64,000 nucleotides of DNA from an uncultured Nitrososphaerales archaeon (GTDB lineage Archaea > Thermoproteota > Nitrososphaeria > Nitrososphaerales > Nitrosocaldaceae), in contig CALHIV010000011.1 of the NCBI GenBank assembly GCA_938030895.1, positions 62,001 to 126,000 of the forward strand. The letters run 5' to 3'. The position numbers were made by a program, and so were the translations under genes. Position 1 is the first letter of the stretch. Every line of letters starts with the position of its first letter. The notes beneath the pieces are model-generated. The model did no database searches. It worked only from the letters and a program-made list of their open reading frames with translations, and had not been told where the DNA came from. Positions 27,001-35,271 of this stretch are shown piece by piece.

Positions 27001-27180
27001 TGCCACTATGAGCGAATCCCTCTTTCTAGCAAGGATGGGTATGCTCTTCCTCTGTATAGGTGTTAGTCTAGAGTAGCCTAACCTACTGAAGTTTTCTAGT
27101 ATCTTGCTCTCTAACTTACTGTAATGATCTTCTGTAAAGTAATGGTGCCTATCTACAATATATGGTCCATTGCTACTCAT
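24100..27180 (-). CDS. Lhr-type superfamily 2 helicase
   Basis: Large DExH ATP-dependent helicase (1026 residues). Walker A is PTGSGKTEA (61-69), motif II is DELH in VIDELHELL, motif VI QRIGRSRHRSR; TSSLELGIDVG is also typical. The long C-terminal half matches Lhr-core proteins, ending with a CLKC...CLKC zinc ribbon near residue 905-935. Two Lys/Glu and Asp-rich inserts are low complexity. Lhr proteins act in DNA repair and 3'-5' translocation on DNA or RNA:DNA hybrids. It converges with the RPA-like gene. Confidence 0.92.
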   Translation of the reverse strand: MSSNGPYIVDRHHYFTEDHYSKLESKILENFSRLGYSRLTPIQRKSIPILARKRDSLIVAPTGSGKTEAAMIPILTMVAEANGNDEKVKVKSKGVKALYITPLRALNRDMLRRLLRYAEMLGLSIAVRHGDTSSYRRRKIQDDPPDVLITTPETLAIILVGKMAKAMHSLEWIVIDELHELLANKRGAHLALSLERVERLSDRRVVRVGLSATLGNLDTAAKFISYVRDSARCDNDGYDTNRSERRNKCAVIVDDSLRKYDIDVVYIDAPITDVVKHMIGYIKSNKANENRESILLFTNTRDEAEYIATIMREEAINDPTINVDVHHGSLSRVVREETESRLRGRDGYKSGEDGNGYNDDHYNDAPKTNLVVCTSSLELGIDVGSISTVIHYGSPRQVSKMAQRIGRSRHRSRESARGVIFTNSADDEIEALAILKRLTKMDVEEQRIHDSPLDVVAHHLVGLALERYNRDDDTDDDHIRGYHGYGKGVKVKGKEKEKDEVSVDEAFALFRRAYHFRSLSIHDIIDCLELLSKNGIVRFDRDRLVFKVARARAYYYDNSSMIPDVVKFDVVDTISNRLVGSLDQEFVGDYGEQGNIFILKGMQWRILAVDYTKMRVNVEPYHAMSMNVPYWSGEMIPVDYTTAQLVGKMRRLVVQGKIDCVKSTVLIDAYRELGNIIPDDKRFVIEYSPNLVIIHACLGTRINNTLASLLSTIISSSLGYIVNVRSDAYRIVLSSTARIDKKHIINCLLDDYDVEGIIRASLKDTHNLSWCIWNVAKRFGLIDANAMYDKRIARMIYERYANTPIVREALREVLHEKYDVDGTKGIIEGLRDGRFKIVWRDVRGGTDSNSNGYSAFSSLAEPIMDRNMTKVGAYSNPLSNEQAVMEMVKDRLMKSKHRLVCLKCASTSIVEVFNAPEQITCLKCNSRIVAAIHPYDDDTYNAILLKVRNARLDSEQEHRFRRAWKSASLVHTFGRRALLVLSGYGIGVDTAARILRNYAYEQDEILLKYIYEAERQYITTRGFWDD

Positions 27181-27362
27181 AATAGTAATCCAACCTATTT
27201 AATGATATATAGGAGAGAGATATATATGAGTAGTTACCTACTTACCATTAACTGCTAAATACAGGTTGACGATGTGATATAAGGCAATAAAATGATATTA
27301 TATTATATTATAGATATTATATGAGACAATAAAAACGTGTATCAAAAAAGTGGGTTAGATGC

Positions 27363-28289
27363 TTATGGGTAATTCATCTTGAATCTGCTCATCGCTACTG
27401 CTATACCTGCTATGGAGGCGAATACAATGACTATACCTATTGGGAACTCTGGCACAACAGATATGCTCAAGGCTGATTTGCCACTATGCTTTGTATCGAA
27501 CGGCTTGTTTATACCAGTGCCCAGTACATTTATATCTATTGTGTATGCCCCTGTGCTTGTAAAGTTAACCTTCTGCTCTGCCTTACCATCATGTGTATGC
27601 TGCTCAGTCTTTTTAACAATGGTATTACCTTTAGCATCAACCACAGCAAAGTCGTAATTGACATGCTCTATCAACTTGCCACTGGCAGGGTCTTTGAAGT
27701 TTATATTGAAGGTCACCTCCTGTGGTGGATCAATAGTTAGCATGTTATCTGTAGCAGTACCAGCACTGAATCCAATCTCGACCTTAACTGAGTTGTTATC
27801 AGTAGCCAAGGTTATAAGCCTAGTCTCTTGAGGTGGAGCAGCCTCAACAACTACTCTGCCTATCATCCATGGATGTACATAGCATACATAGGGATGCTCA
27901 CCAGGCTCTTCAAGTACAACGCTCCACTTGCCATTTGGTAGCACTAGACCGCTGTCGAACTTCTTGTCACCTAACTTCCATGTTGATGCATCTAGAGGGT
28001 TGCTTGCAAATGTTATTGCGTGGCTTGCTGTATCCTTGTTCACGAATGTTACAGTGCTACCTGCTGGCACTGTTAGTGTTGATGGTTTGAAGCACTTATC
28101 GCTTAACATCTTTGTCCAATCACCAGTTGCTGAGTATGCTGGGTTACAAGCCATATTCTGTGAACCTACTGGCATCTCTATGGTGAACTCTGCTGCACTT
28201 GCCTGCTTGCTCCCTCCATAAAGCACTAGCGATGTTACTGCTATCAGCATTCCTATAGTAAGAATACTCTTGCTACTATTGTACTTCAT
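27363..28289 (-). CDS. Secreted blue-copper (cupredoxin) protein with PEFG-like tail
   Basis: A signal peptide (cut near ASA-AEF, about residue 33) is followed by a plastocyanin-like domain with a full type 1 copper site: His90 in TASHAITF, then Cys136, His139 and Met142 in CYVHPWMIG. A second beta domain follows (about 155-275). The C-terminus is VPEFPIG plus a hydrophobic helix and basic tail, a PEFG-CTERM-like archaeosortase signal known from Thaumarchaeota. The protein is probably an extracellular electron carrier anchored at the surface. Start is the ATG about 28 bases after a TTTAAG box; a TTG five codons upstream is less likely. Confidence 0.92.
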   Translation of the reverse strand: MKYNSSKSILTIGMLIAVTSLVLYGGSKQASAAEFTIEMPVGSQNMACNPAYSATGDWTKMLSDKCFKPSTLTVPAGSTVTFVNKDTASHAITFASNPLDASTWKLGDKKFDSGLVLPNGKWSVVLEEPGEHPYVCYVHPWMIGRVVVEAAPPQETRLITLATDNNSVKVEIGFSAGTATDNMLTIDPPQEVTFNINFKDPASGKLIEHVNYDFAVVDAKGNTIVKKTEQHTHDGKAEQKVNFTSTGAYTIDINVLGTGINKPFDTKHSGKSALSISVVPEFPIGIVIVFASIAGIAVAMSRFKMNYP

Positions 28290-28373
28290 TGTTGTACTAT
28301 TCAAGTGACCAATACTTAAAGCTTACAGGTTATATAACATGTTGAGATAATCAAACATCATAACTATAATAGA

Positions 28374-29249
28374 TTAGAGATCGACTATTCCTCTCTCGAC
28401 TATACTGAAATATGCTATATTATCCCTTGATAATGGCTGTAGTAGGGTTGCTCTGAATATATTCCCTAGCACCTTCTCTTTATTGGCTACAATCCATGAA
28501 TTATTGCTCATACTCAACCTCTCAAGCCTAACCTTAAAGTGCGCAAACATAGATACAGATCTATCCATTATCTGCCTCTCCTCCCTCCCTCCTCCTTCTG
28601 AGTCAGAGGTAATGGCATCAACCCCAACATTATGCTCATCCTTTATGCTAGAGGCTACACCGTTTGTTACTATTATAGCAGTATTCCTCAATACTGCTCT
28701 AAGAGCGAGTTCATGCATAAATCTCATCAACCTAAAGTGCCCCTCAGCACTCTTACTCCCATACTCTAACCTGAATAACGATGGAGAGTCCTCCACTACA
28801 AGTAAGGATAGATCATGCTTATTGTAGATGCTATCTACATCCACTAGAGAGTTGAATACATCGTCAGTGTTGTATGCCCTCTTTACATAGATCCTATCCA
28901 TGATAATAGACATAGCATCATCTGGATAATACACAGCAGTACCATGTCTAGATACGCCCAAATCCCTCCTATTACTACCAGCATAAGTACTGCTATGGTT
29001 CCCATCGCTCTCTTCATGGATGGTAGCCTTGACCATCTCTAGCATCCTTTCAGGTCTAAAGTCACCCTTTGCATCTATTATCACTACCCTTGCCCTATCC
29101 TTAGCCATTGCAGAGTTCAGCGCCAACTGTATGCATAGTTGTGTCTTCCCAGAGCCTGATGCACCAAATACAGAGTAGAGTAGACCCCTTCTGATGCCGC
29201 CTAGCAGCAGTGCATCCAATGCCCTTGACCCTGTACTCACCAACCTCAT
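28374..29249 (-). CDS. RadB/KaiC-like RecA-fold ATPase
   Basis: Opens with STGSRALDALLLGGIRRGLLYSVFG, the usual lead to Walker A GASGSGKTQ. Walker B is SLLVVEDSP. There is no N-terminal helix-hairpin-helix domain as in RadA, so it is closer to the RadB-like paralogues that modulate recombination or chromosome functions. The C-terminal segment includes HFKVRLERLSMSNNSWIV, typical of the last strands of the fold. It is divergent from the Lsm gene with only about 54 bases between starts; both use the same AT box. Confidence 0.82.
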   Translation of the reverse strand: MRLVSTGSRALDALLLGGIRRGLLYSVFGASGSGKTQLCIQLALNSAMAKDRARVVIIDAKGDFRPERMLEMVKATIHEESDGNHSSTYAGSNRRDLGVSRHGTAVYYPDDAMSIIMDRIYVKRAYNTDDVFNSLVDVDSIYNKHDLSLLVVEDSPSLFRLEYGSKSAEGHFRLMRFMHELALRAVLRNTAIIVTNGVASSIKDEHNVGVDAITSDSEGGGREERQIMDRSVSMFAHFKVRLERLSMSNNSWIVANKEKVLGNIFRATLLQPLSRDNIAYFSIVERGIVDL

Positions 29250-29303
29250 ACAAGAGATAACACACTAGTAAGATTTTTATCTTGGGGTAGACTCATCTTA
29301 CGA

Positions 29304-29570
29304 GTGAAGTCTTTGTCAAACCAACAGCAGCAGCACCCAAAGAAACCATTGGTGGTACTACAGAGGGCAATAAACAAGAAGGTATCTGTTAGGCTGAAGA
29401 ATGAGGCTGAGTATAGAGGGAAGATGAGCAATGTTGACTCTTACATGAACCTCATCCTCGAGGACGCTGAAGAGTTCAATGGCTCAACCCATCTTGCAAA
29501 CTATGGCAAGGTTGTGATAAGGGGCAACAATGTGCTCTTTATAAGGCTTGAGGATGAACTAAGTCTGTAG
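29304..29570 (+). CDS. Sm-like archaeal protein (Lsm)
   Basis: 88-residue RNA-binding Lsm protein. Sm1 motif is VSVRLKNEAEYRGKMSNVDS with MNLILEDAEE, and Sm2 is GKVVIRGNNVLFIRL. Such proteins form heptameric rings binding U-rich RNA. The GTG start sits about 28 bases after the ATTTTTAT box, so the message is leaderless, and a Gln/His-rich N-terminal tail precedes the Sm fold. It is followed by metK, with a separate promoter between. Confidence 0.93.
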   Translation: MKSLSNQQQQHPKKPLVVLQRAINKKVSVRLKNEAEYRGKMSNVDSYMNLILEDAEEFNGSTHLANYGKVVIRGNNVLFIRLEDELSL

Positions 29571-29729
29571 CAAGGCAAGGCTGTAAATAGAGCAAACGAC
29601 ATCGATGAGAGCAAGAACAAGAGCAACTGCAACTGTAGTTAGGGATAGTTAGTAGTAGTGTAATACAATGTAATACAATACAAGGGAAGGGAGGAAGATT
29701 TTATAATACCCTTAAATGGTGTAGCAGTT

Positions 29730-30875
29730 ATGAAGCAACTCTTTACCTCAGAGTCTGTTACTGAAGGGCATCCAGACAAGGTATGCGATCATATAGCAGA
29801 TGCGATACTGGATGAGTATATAAGGCAAGATATGTATTCAAGGGTTGCAATAGAGATACTTGCTACTGCTGGGCTCATGATCGTTGCAGGGGAGGTTACA
29901 AGCAACGCACATGTAGATATCCCTAGTATTGTAAGACAGGTTGTACAGGATATAGGATATGGGGGTAGTGACTCTGGCCTAGACCTTGAGAGATGCAAGT
30001 TGATAACATCGCTCCATGAGCAGAGCCCCGATATAGCGATGGGCGTGGTTAGAGGGGATAATCTAGGTGCTGGAGATCAAGGCCTTATGTTTGGATACGC
30101 ATGCGATGAGACTGAGGAGTTGATGCCCATGCCCATAATGCTTGCAAACAAACTATGCATGAGGCTAGCAGAGTTGAGGAAGAAGAAGATCATACCATGG
30201 TTGATGCCAGATGGCAAATCCCAGGTTACCGTAGAGTATGATGGTGAAGGTATAGTAAAGGGTGTCAAGGCCATAGTGCTATCTGCCCAACATACTCCAG
30301 ATGTTGATATAGAGACTGTAAGGAAGGAGTTGATGGATAAGGTTATACGCCCAGTATGCAATGAGTTGATAGATAGCAGTACTAGATTCTACATAAACCC
30401 TACCGGGAGGTTCGTTATAGGAGGGCCAGCAGGGGATACTGGCTTGACAGGGAGGAAGGTTATAGTCGATACCTATGGAGGGGCATGCAAGCATGGAGGG
30501 GGAGCCTTCTCTGGCAAGGACCCAACCAAGGTTGATAGGAGCGCATCCTACATGATGAGATACATAGCGAAGAACATAGTTGCATCAGGGCTAGCAAGGA
30601 GGTGTGAACTGCAGGTAGCTTATGCGATAGGTGTTGCAGAGCCTATAGCACTATATGTTAATACATTCAACACAGGCAAGGTATCGGATGAAGAGTTGAG
30701 CCAACACATAATGAGGAACTTCGACCTCACACCAGCAGGGATAATAGACTTCCTCCAGTTGAGGAGGCCAATATACAGGAAGACATCGGTGTATGGGCAC
30801 TTCGGTAGGAATGAGCCAGAGTTCACGTGGGAGAGGCTGGATAGCGTAGATGTATTCAAGAGGCTAACAGTTTAG
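29730..30875 (+). CDS. metK: S-adenosylmethionine synthetase, bacterial/eukaryotic type
   Basis: Makes SAM from methionine and ATP. All motifs of the bacterial-type enzyme are present: [15 protein letters not shown] (residues 6-20), [16 protein letters not shown] (about 113-128), [21 protein letters not shown] and [13 protein letters not shown]. Length, 381, is typical. Most archaea instead carry a divergent archaeal MAT family, so this form is notable, although some archaeal lineages do have it. The SAM it makes serves the corrin methyltransferases nearby, as well as radical SAM enzymes. TATA-like TTTATAATA is centred about 28 bases before the ATG. Confidence 0.96.
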   Translation: MKQLFTSESVTEGHPDKVCDHIADAILDEYIRQDMYSRVAIEILATAGLMIVAGEVTSNAHVDIPSIVRQVVQDIGYGGSDSGLDLERCKLITSLHEQSPDIAMGVVRGDNLGAGDQGLMFGYACDETEELMPMPIMLANKLCMRLAELRKKKIIPWLMPDGKSQVTVEYDGEGIVKGVKAIVLSAQHTPDVDIETVRKELMDKVIRPVCNELIDSSTRFYINPTGRFVIGGPAGDTGLTGRKVIVDTYGGACKHGGGAFSGKDPTKVDRSASYMMRYIAKNIVASGLARRCELQVAYAIGVAEPIALYVNTFNTGKVSDEELSQHIMRNFDLTPAGIIDFLQLRRPIYRKTSVYGHFGRNEPEFTWERLDSVDVFKRLTV

Positions 30876-30896
30876 ATGAGCGAATAAAGCCATCCA

Positions 30897-30990
30897 TTTG
30901 TTATTATTATTATTGTTATTGCTATCGTTATTGTTATTATCATTGTTATCGTTATTATTATCATAATTATTGTAATTGTAATTGTAATTA
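30897..30990. repeat. ATT/GTT trinucleotide repeat tract
   Basis: About 90 bases of ATT, GTT, ATC and GTA-type triplets between the convergent metK and rio2 genes. This is the same kind of triplet expansion that encodes Asn/Ser runs inside genes here. No coding or RNA gene is seen. Confidence 0.6.
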
Positions 30991-31866
30991 ACACTCTTCA
31001 GACATGGTAACATAAGCCATAGCCTTGCTCAGATCATAGTCTAGATCGAACCTCTTGCTGAAGAAGCGTAGTATATTCTTCAGATCTCTCTCAAGTAACG
31101 CTCTAGCATTTGGATGTGTCCTAGCATCTACACTCTGAGGCCAGTCTATTATCCATATCTTACCATTCACGTCGTAGAGTACGTTATACTCGCTCAGATC
31201 AGCACTGATCAACCCTATAGAGTATGCTAACCTTATATTTCTTAGTATATCTTCAAGTACATATTTAGGATCGTCTAGGTTAGTGCACTCCACAAGCCTT
31301 AGACCTTCTACATACTCCATCACAAGAGCATGCCTTGCTAACGCTGTTGCCCTTGGTACATTAACACCTGCAGCCTTCAACCTCCTAAGGGAGTGAAACT
31401 CCATTCTAGCACTCTCTATGCTGGCAAGTAGCCAACTATGCACATCCTTGAGCATTCTCTTCCTTGCAATGCTCCTGAAGCTCACCCTTCCTATCCTGAA
31501 GAGCTTCACAGCAAGTACACTGCCATGGTCATCTATAGCCTCAACTACATCCGCCTCCTTCCCTATGCCTATAGTTCTACCTATGCTTGATATAACGCCT
31601 CTATCAGCAAGCTCCCTGAGTGCTAGAACATCCAGCCCTGCATATACTAGATGGTAGCCTCTACTATAACTCCTGTATATAAGGTTCTTCTCGTTGAGCT
31701 TGGTTAGAGCATACCTTACCCTGTCTATATGCATCTTTGCTCTTACTGCTAACTGCTCCTCGTCTATGCTCTCATGGTCCCTCATCATCATTACAAAGGC
31801 CTTGAGTACTCTAACCTCCTCATACCCAAGTTCCTTCACATGTCTTGCCATATCCAGCATTGACAT
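30988..31866 (-). CDS. rio2: RIO2-type atypical protein kinase
   Basis: An N-terminal winged-helix domain (residues 1-85) is followed by a RIO kinase domain: P-loop-like TIGIGKEADV (98-107), ATP-anchoring Lys121 in LAVKLFRIG, catalytic Asp in LISADLSEYNVLYD and metal site IIDWPQSVD. RIO2 acts in small ribosomal subunit maturation. The start chosen (MSMLDMARHVKELG) is the normal family beginning and lies about 28 bases after a TATA box. An in-frame extension upstream is Leu/Ser-rich, overlaps cbiD, and is rejected. Confidence 0.93.
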   Translation of the reverse strand: MSMLDMARHVKELGYEEVRVLKAFVMMMRDHESIDEEQLAVRAKMHIDRVRYALTKLNEKNLIYRSYSRGYHLVYAGLDVLALRELADRGVISSIGRTIGIGKEADVVEAIDDHGSVLAVKLFRIGRVSFRSIARKRMLKDVHSWLLASIESARMEFHSLRRLKAAGVNVPRATALARHALVMEYVEGLRLVECTNLDDPKYVLEDILRNIRLAYSIGLISADLSEYNVLYDVNGKIWIIDWPQSVDARTHPNARALLERDLKNILRFFSKRFDLDYDLSKAMAYVTMSEEC

Positions 31867-31922
31867 GTGATTCAGTCGAGCCCTCAATAATATAAAATAA
31901 ATAGGCTGGAGTGTAAACATGC
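31867..31922. promoter_or_regulatory. Shared bidirectional promoter, rio2 and cbiD
   Basis: A single AT tract (AATAATATAAAATAAATA, 31885-31903) provides TATA-like boxes on both strands. It is centred about 26 bases before the cbiD TTG and about 30 before the rio2 ATG. Only 56 bases separate the two starts. Confidence 0.5.
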
Positions 31923-33155
31923 TTGATAGATTATATGAGCGATGGTAAGACCGATGTAGATACCAACGTTGATGATCCCATACTAGAGGAGATAGAGCAG
32001 GAGTTGCCAGATGATATACTAGAGAAGAAGAGGAGAGGATTGTTAAGGACAGGTTACACAACTGGTACATGTGCAACGGCTGCAGCAAAAGCAGCATTAA
32101 TGGTACTCATGAGCATGGGTAGAGAGTTACCAACCAATGTAACTGTTACCTTACCAAAGGGTGAGAAGGCTACGCTACCTGTTAAGGAGTGCATATTTGC
32201 TACTGATGGTAATGGTTATGCTGTATGCACAGTGGTGAAGGATGCTGGCGATGACCCAGATGTTACACATGGAGCAGAGATAGTCGCTAGGGTTGAGTGG
32301 TTAGTAGATAAGCCCGAGACTATAGAGGTTACAGGGGGCAAAGGTGTAGGCATAGTGACAAAACCAGGGCTAGGCCTTGAGATAGGTAAGCATGCGATAA
32401 ACCCTACACCGATGCGTATGATAATCAATGCTGTTAGAGAGGTTGCATCTGAGCATCTTAAGAGCAAGGGTGTAAAGGTTACTGTATCAGTGCCTAGGGG
32501 AGAGGAGTTGGCTAAGCAGACGGATAACCCAAGGCTTGGTATAGTTGGGGGTATAAGCATCCTAGGTACCACAGGGATAGTCGTGCCATACTCTACAGCA
32601 TCGTTTGCAGCAAGTATAAGGCAATGCATAGATGTTGCAGTTGCAATGGGTGATGATACCATAGTCTTAACGACTGGGGGTAGGAGCGAGGATTTTGCTA
32701 AACGGATCATGCCAAACCTACCAGAGCACTGTTTTGTGCAGATGGGTGATTTTGTTGCATACTCTGTAAGACAGGCATCGATGAAGGGTATAAGGCATAT
32801 AGTGGTTGCTGGGTTCATAGGCAAACTCTCAAAGGTAGCAAAGGGTGTGAAGCAGACGCATGTAAAGGGCTCGCATGTAGATATGGAGTTCCTTGCAGAG
32901 ATCGCTAGAGAGTACTGTAATGCAGACCCTGAACTCCAAGAGAGGATAAGGGGTGCAAATACCGCAAGGCATGTTATGGAGATAGTTATGGAGAGCAGAT
33001 TGGAAGGTTACTTCAATACAATATGCAGTAAGGTATGTGAGAGGTTGAGTTCATACATAGATGGTAGAGCAGGTATAGAGTGTGTAATGTTTGATTTCGA
33101 TGGCAAGATAATAGGTAGAGCGAGTATGAGCATGAAGGAGGTACATATAATATAG
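31923..33155 (+). CDS. cbiD: Cobalt-precorrin-5B C1-methyltransferase
   Basis: Methylates C1 of the corrin ring in the anaerobic cobalamin pathway. LLRTGYTTGTCATAAAKAAL near residue 40 is the CbiD signature, and GGISILGTTGIVVPYS is also typical. Length about 410. The TTG start is placed at the predicted transcription start; an ATG four codons later is equally compatible with the protein. An acidic N-terminal tail of about 35 residues precedes the conserved part. First of four cobalamin genes in a row on this strand. Confidence 0.95.
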   Translation: MIDYMSDGKTDVDTNVDDPILEEIEQELPDDILEKKRRGLLRTGYTTGTCATAAAKAALMVLMSMGRELPTNVTVTLPKGEKATLPVKECIFATDGNGYAVCTVVKDAGDDPDVTHGAEIVARVEWLVDKPETIEVTGGKGVGIVTKPGLGLEIGKHAINPTPMRMIINAVREVASEHLKSKGVKVTVSVPRGEELAKQTDNPRLGIVGGISILGTTGIVVPYSTASFAASIRQCIDVAVAMGDDTIVLTTGGRSEDFAKRIMPNLPEHCFVQMGDFVAYSVRQASMKGIRHIVVAGFIGKLSKVAKGVKQTHVKGSHVDMEFLAEIAREYCNADPELQERIRGANTARHVMEIVMESRLEGYFNTICSKVCERLSSYIDGRAGIECVMFDFDGKIIGRASMSMKEVHII

Positions 33156-33182
33156 TATAATAGAGTAACTCTTTAATCAGAT

Positions 33183-33222
33183 GATGGTATGGTATGATAT
33201 GGTATGGTATGGTAGGATGGTG
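33183..33222. repeat. GGTATG/GATATG repeat before cbiG
   Basis: Short tandem copies of GGTATG and variants, between cbiD and cbiG, like the tract near 3.4 kb. No independent function is seen. Confidence 0.5.
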
Positions 33223-33262
33223 AATGATCGATGATGATAAGGTAAGGGTGGGAGGGATTATG

Positions 33263-34381
33263 ATGGATAGGAAGAGGGTTGCTATAATAGCTATAACTAA
33301 GCATGGGATAGAGATAGCATGTAGGTTGAAGGATGCCATGAAGGGATGGGATATCTATGCTCCGGAGAAGTTCAGAGCCTCTCTAGCTGATAAGGATAAG
33401 GAGAAGGATAAGGGTATTAAGGTGAACTGGTATAGCGAGCCTAGCGCAGCGCTAATAGCAGAGCTCTTCAACTCATACGATGCCCTAATCTGTATATTCT
33501 CTCTAGGTGCAGTGATAAGGATGATTGCACCATATATAAGGGATAAGAGGAGTGATCCTGCTGTTCTTGTAATAGATGATACTGCAAAGTTTGTAATAAG
33601 CGCACTATCTGGTCATATAGGAGGGGCTAATGCATTGGCAAGGTTAGTGGCAAGGATACTCAACGCAACCCCTGTTATAACAACAGCAGCAGATGCAAAT
33701 GAGACGATAGCAGTAGATCTACTGGGCAGTGAGTTTGGATGGAGTATAGATAAGGCTACAGAGCATAACATAACCATGTTGAGCGCTTCCATGGTCAATG
33801 AGGAGCCAATAGGCATATACCAGGATGCTGGAGAGCATCATGGGTTATGGTGGGGTAGAGAGCTGCCGAAGAATGTGAGGATATTCAATAGCATCGATGA
33901 ACTCTATGCCTCAGGGCTTAAAGCACTGATAATAACTGATAGGCTGATAGACCCTAGTTATAATGAACTCCTTGCTAGGGCAGTCTTATATAGGCCGAGG
34001 AGCCTAATCGTAGGGTTAGGGCTTCACTGGGATACAAGTAGTGATGAGATAGCAGAGGGTATAGAGCATACATTCAGGGATGCCATGTTGAGTATCAGTT
34101 CGATAAGGTGCATAGCAACCCTCGAGAGAGGGTATGAGATAATAGGCCTGAAGGAGTTCAGTGAGCATGCAAAGATACCAGTAGAGTACTATAGCAAGGA
34201 GCAACTTGCATCTATACAAGTGCCTAACCCATCAACCCTAGTAGAGAGGTATGAAGGGACCCCTAGCGTTGCAGAGGCAGCAGCACTTGCAGGTACGAAG
34301 TGCAAGGGCGAGTTGGTTGTACAGAAGCGCAAGTTCCCCCCGAATCTAACTGTTGCTGTTGCAAGGATCAGATATGTTTAG
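33263..34381 (+). CDS. cbiG: Cobalt-precorrin-5A hydrolase
   Basis: Opens the delta-lactone of cobalt-precorrin-5A with loss of a two-carbon unit. Landmarks are FSLGAVIRMIAPYIRDKRSD and FVISALSGHIGGANALA, plus the C-terminal RSLIVGLGLHWDTS domain with CIATLERGYEI. The start has a clear ribosome-binding site (GGAGG, 33251-33255) 7 bases before the ATG; this fits an internal operon position with no own leader. An ATG 13 codons upstream is weaker. Confidence 0.93.
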   Translation: MDRKRVAIIAITKHGIEIACRLKDAMKGWDIYAPEKFRASLADKDKEKDKGIKVNWYSEPSAALIAELFNSYDALICIFSLGAVIRMIAPYIRDKRSDPAVLVIDDTAKFVISALSGHIGGANALARLVARILNATPVITTAADANETIAVDLLGSEFGWSIDKATEHNITMLSASMVNEEPIGIYQDAGEHHGLWWGRELPKNVRIFNSIDELYASGLKALIITDRLIDPSYNELLARAVLYRPRSLIVGLGLHWDTSSDEIAEGIEHTFRDAMLSISSIRCIATLERGYEIIGLKEFSEHAKIPVEYYSKEQLASIQVPNPSTLVERYEGTPSVAEAAALAGTKCKGELVVQKRKFPPNLTVAVARIRYV

Positions 34382-34397
34382 TAGTTAGAGGTAGGCT

Positions 34398-35195
34398 ATG
34401 CTTATGAGCAGGATGAGGAATGGAATAATCCTAATAGATAGGGGTAGCAACGATCCAGATGTGCTGTTGGAACTGGAGGAGTTGTGCACATTAGTTAAGG
34501 ATGAGTGCGCATGTGAGCATGCAACGTTCGCACTCCTAGAGGTCACCTCGCCAACGATAGAGGATGCGTTCCTAGACTCTCTAGGCTGTGGTGTAGACCA
34601 TCTAACTATAGTGCCATACTTCCTCTATCCAGGATTGAAGATGAAGTCTGCTGTAAGCAAGAGTATGAGAGTAGCAAGGGAGTTGGGTGTTGAGTTCACT
34701 ATTACTGATTGTCTGAACTACCATGATCAGTTGATAGAACTTATCAAGGTAAGGATAGAGGAGGCTGCTTCTAGGCTAGGGGTGAGGGGTAGTAGTGCTA
34801 GCGGTAATACTGGTGCTGATGATGGGTACGATGTACTTCTCATCGGTCATGGGAGTAGTGATCAGGATGCAAGGAGGGTATTCAGGCTCATAGGGGAGAG
34901 GCTCAAGCAGTACTACAGGAGTGTTGGGATATGCTTCCTTGAGTTGGATGAGCCGAATATACATGATGGTATAAGGATGATGCTTGAGAGAGAGCCTAGA
35001 TCGTTGATACTCATGCCATACTTCCTCCATAATGGGGAGCATATGAAGCATGATATAAGGGAAGAGGTAGAGATGGCGTTGGAGGAGTTCAAGCCATCCT
35101 GTAACGTTCTGATGGCTAAACATCTAGGGGTCGATAGTAGGATAGCCAAGGTCATTGCAGATAGGGTTATGGAGGCTGAGTCTAGGCTATGTTAG
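34398..35195 (+). CDS. cbiX: Two-domain sirohydrochlorin cobaltochelatase (CbiX)
   Basis: Inserts Co2+ into sirohydrochlorin, the entry to the early-cobalt pathway. It has two CbiX-type domains in tandem joined by a Gly/Ser linker (about 128-140). In the C-terminal domain the metal-site pattern is intact: LLIGHGSSDQDA and MPYFLHNGEHMKH. In the N-terminal domain the equivalent places read LIDRGSNDPD and VPYFLYPGLKMK, so the metal-ligand histidines are lost. Catalysis is therefore probably in the C-terminal half. A ribosome-binding GAGGT precedes the ATG by about 6 bases. Confidence 0.88.
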   Translation: MLMSRMRNGIILIDRGSNDPDVLLELEELCTLVKDECACEHATFALLEVTSPTIEDAFLDSLGCGVDHLTIVPYFLYPGLKMKSAVSKSMRVARELGVEFTITDCLNYHDQLIELIKVRIEEAASRLGVRGSSASGNTGADDGYDVLLIGHGSSDQDARRVFRLIGERLKQYYRSVGICFLELDEPNIHDGIRMMLEREPRSLILMPYFLHNGEHMKHDIREEVEMALEEFKPSCNVLMAKHLGVDSRIAKVIADRVMEAESRLC

Positions 35196-35271
35196 TAGAT
35201 ATGGGTGATGGGAGAGGGAGGGAGTGAGAATGAATAGAAGGTAGAGGGGAGGAAGGAGGATAGATCAAGGG

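Noticed and set aside
31867-32097. N-terminal extension of RIO2 over the cbiD start
   Set aside because: Leu/Ser/His-rich, crosses the shared promoter and has no counterpart in RIO2 proteins.
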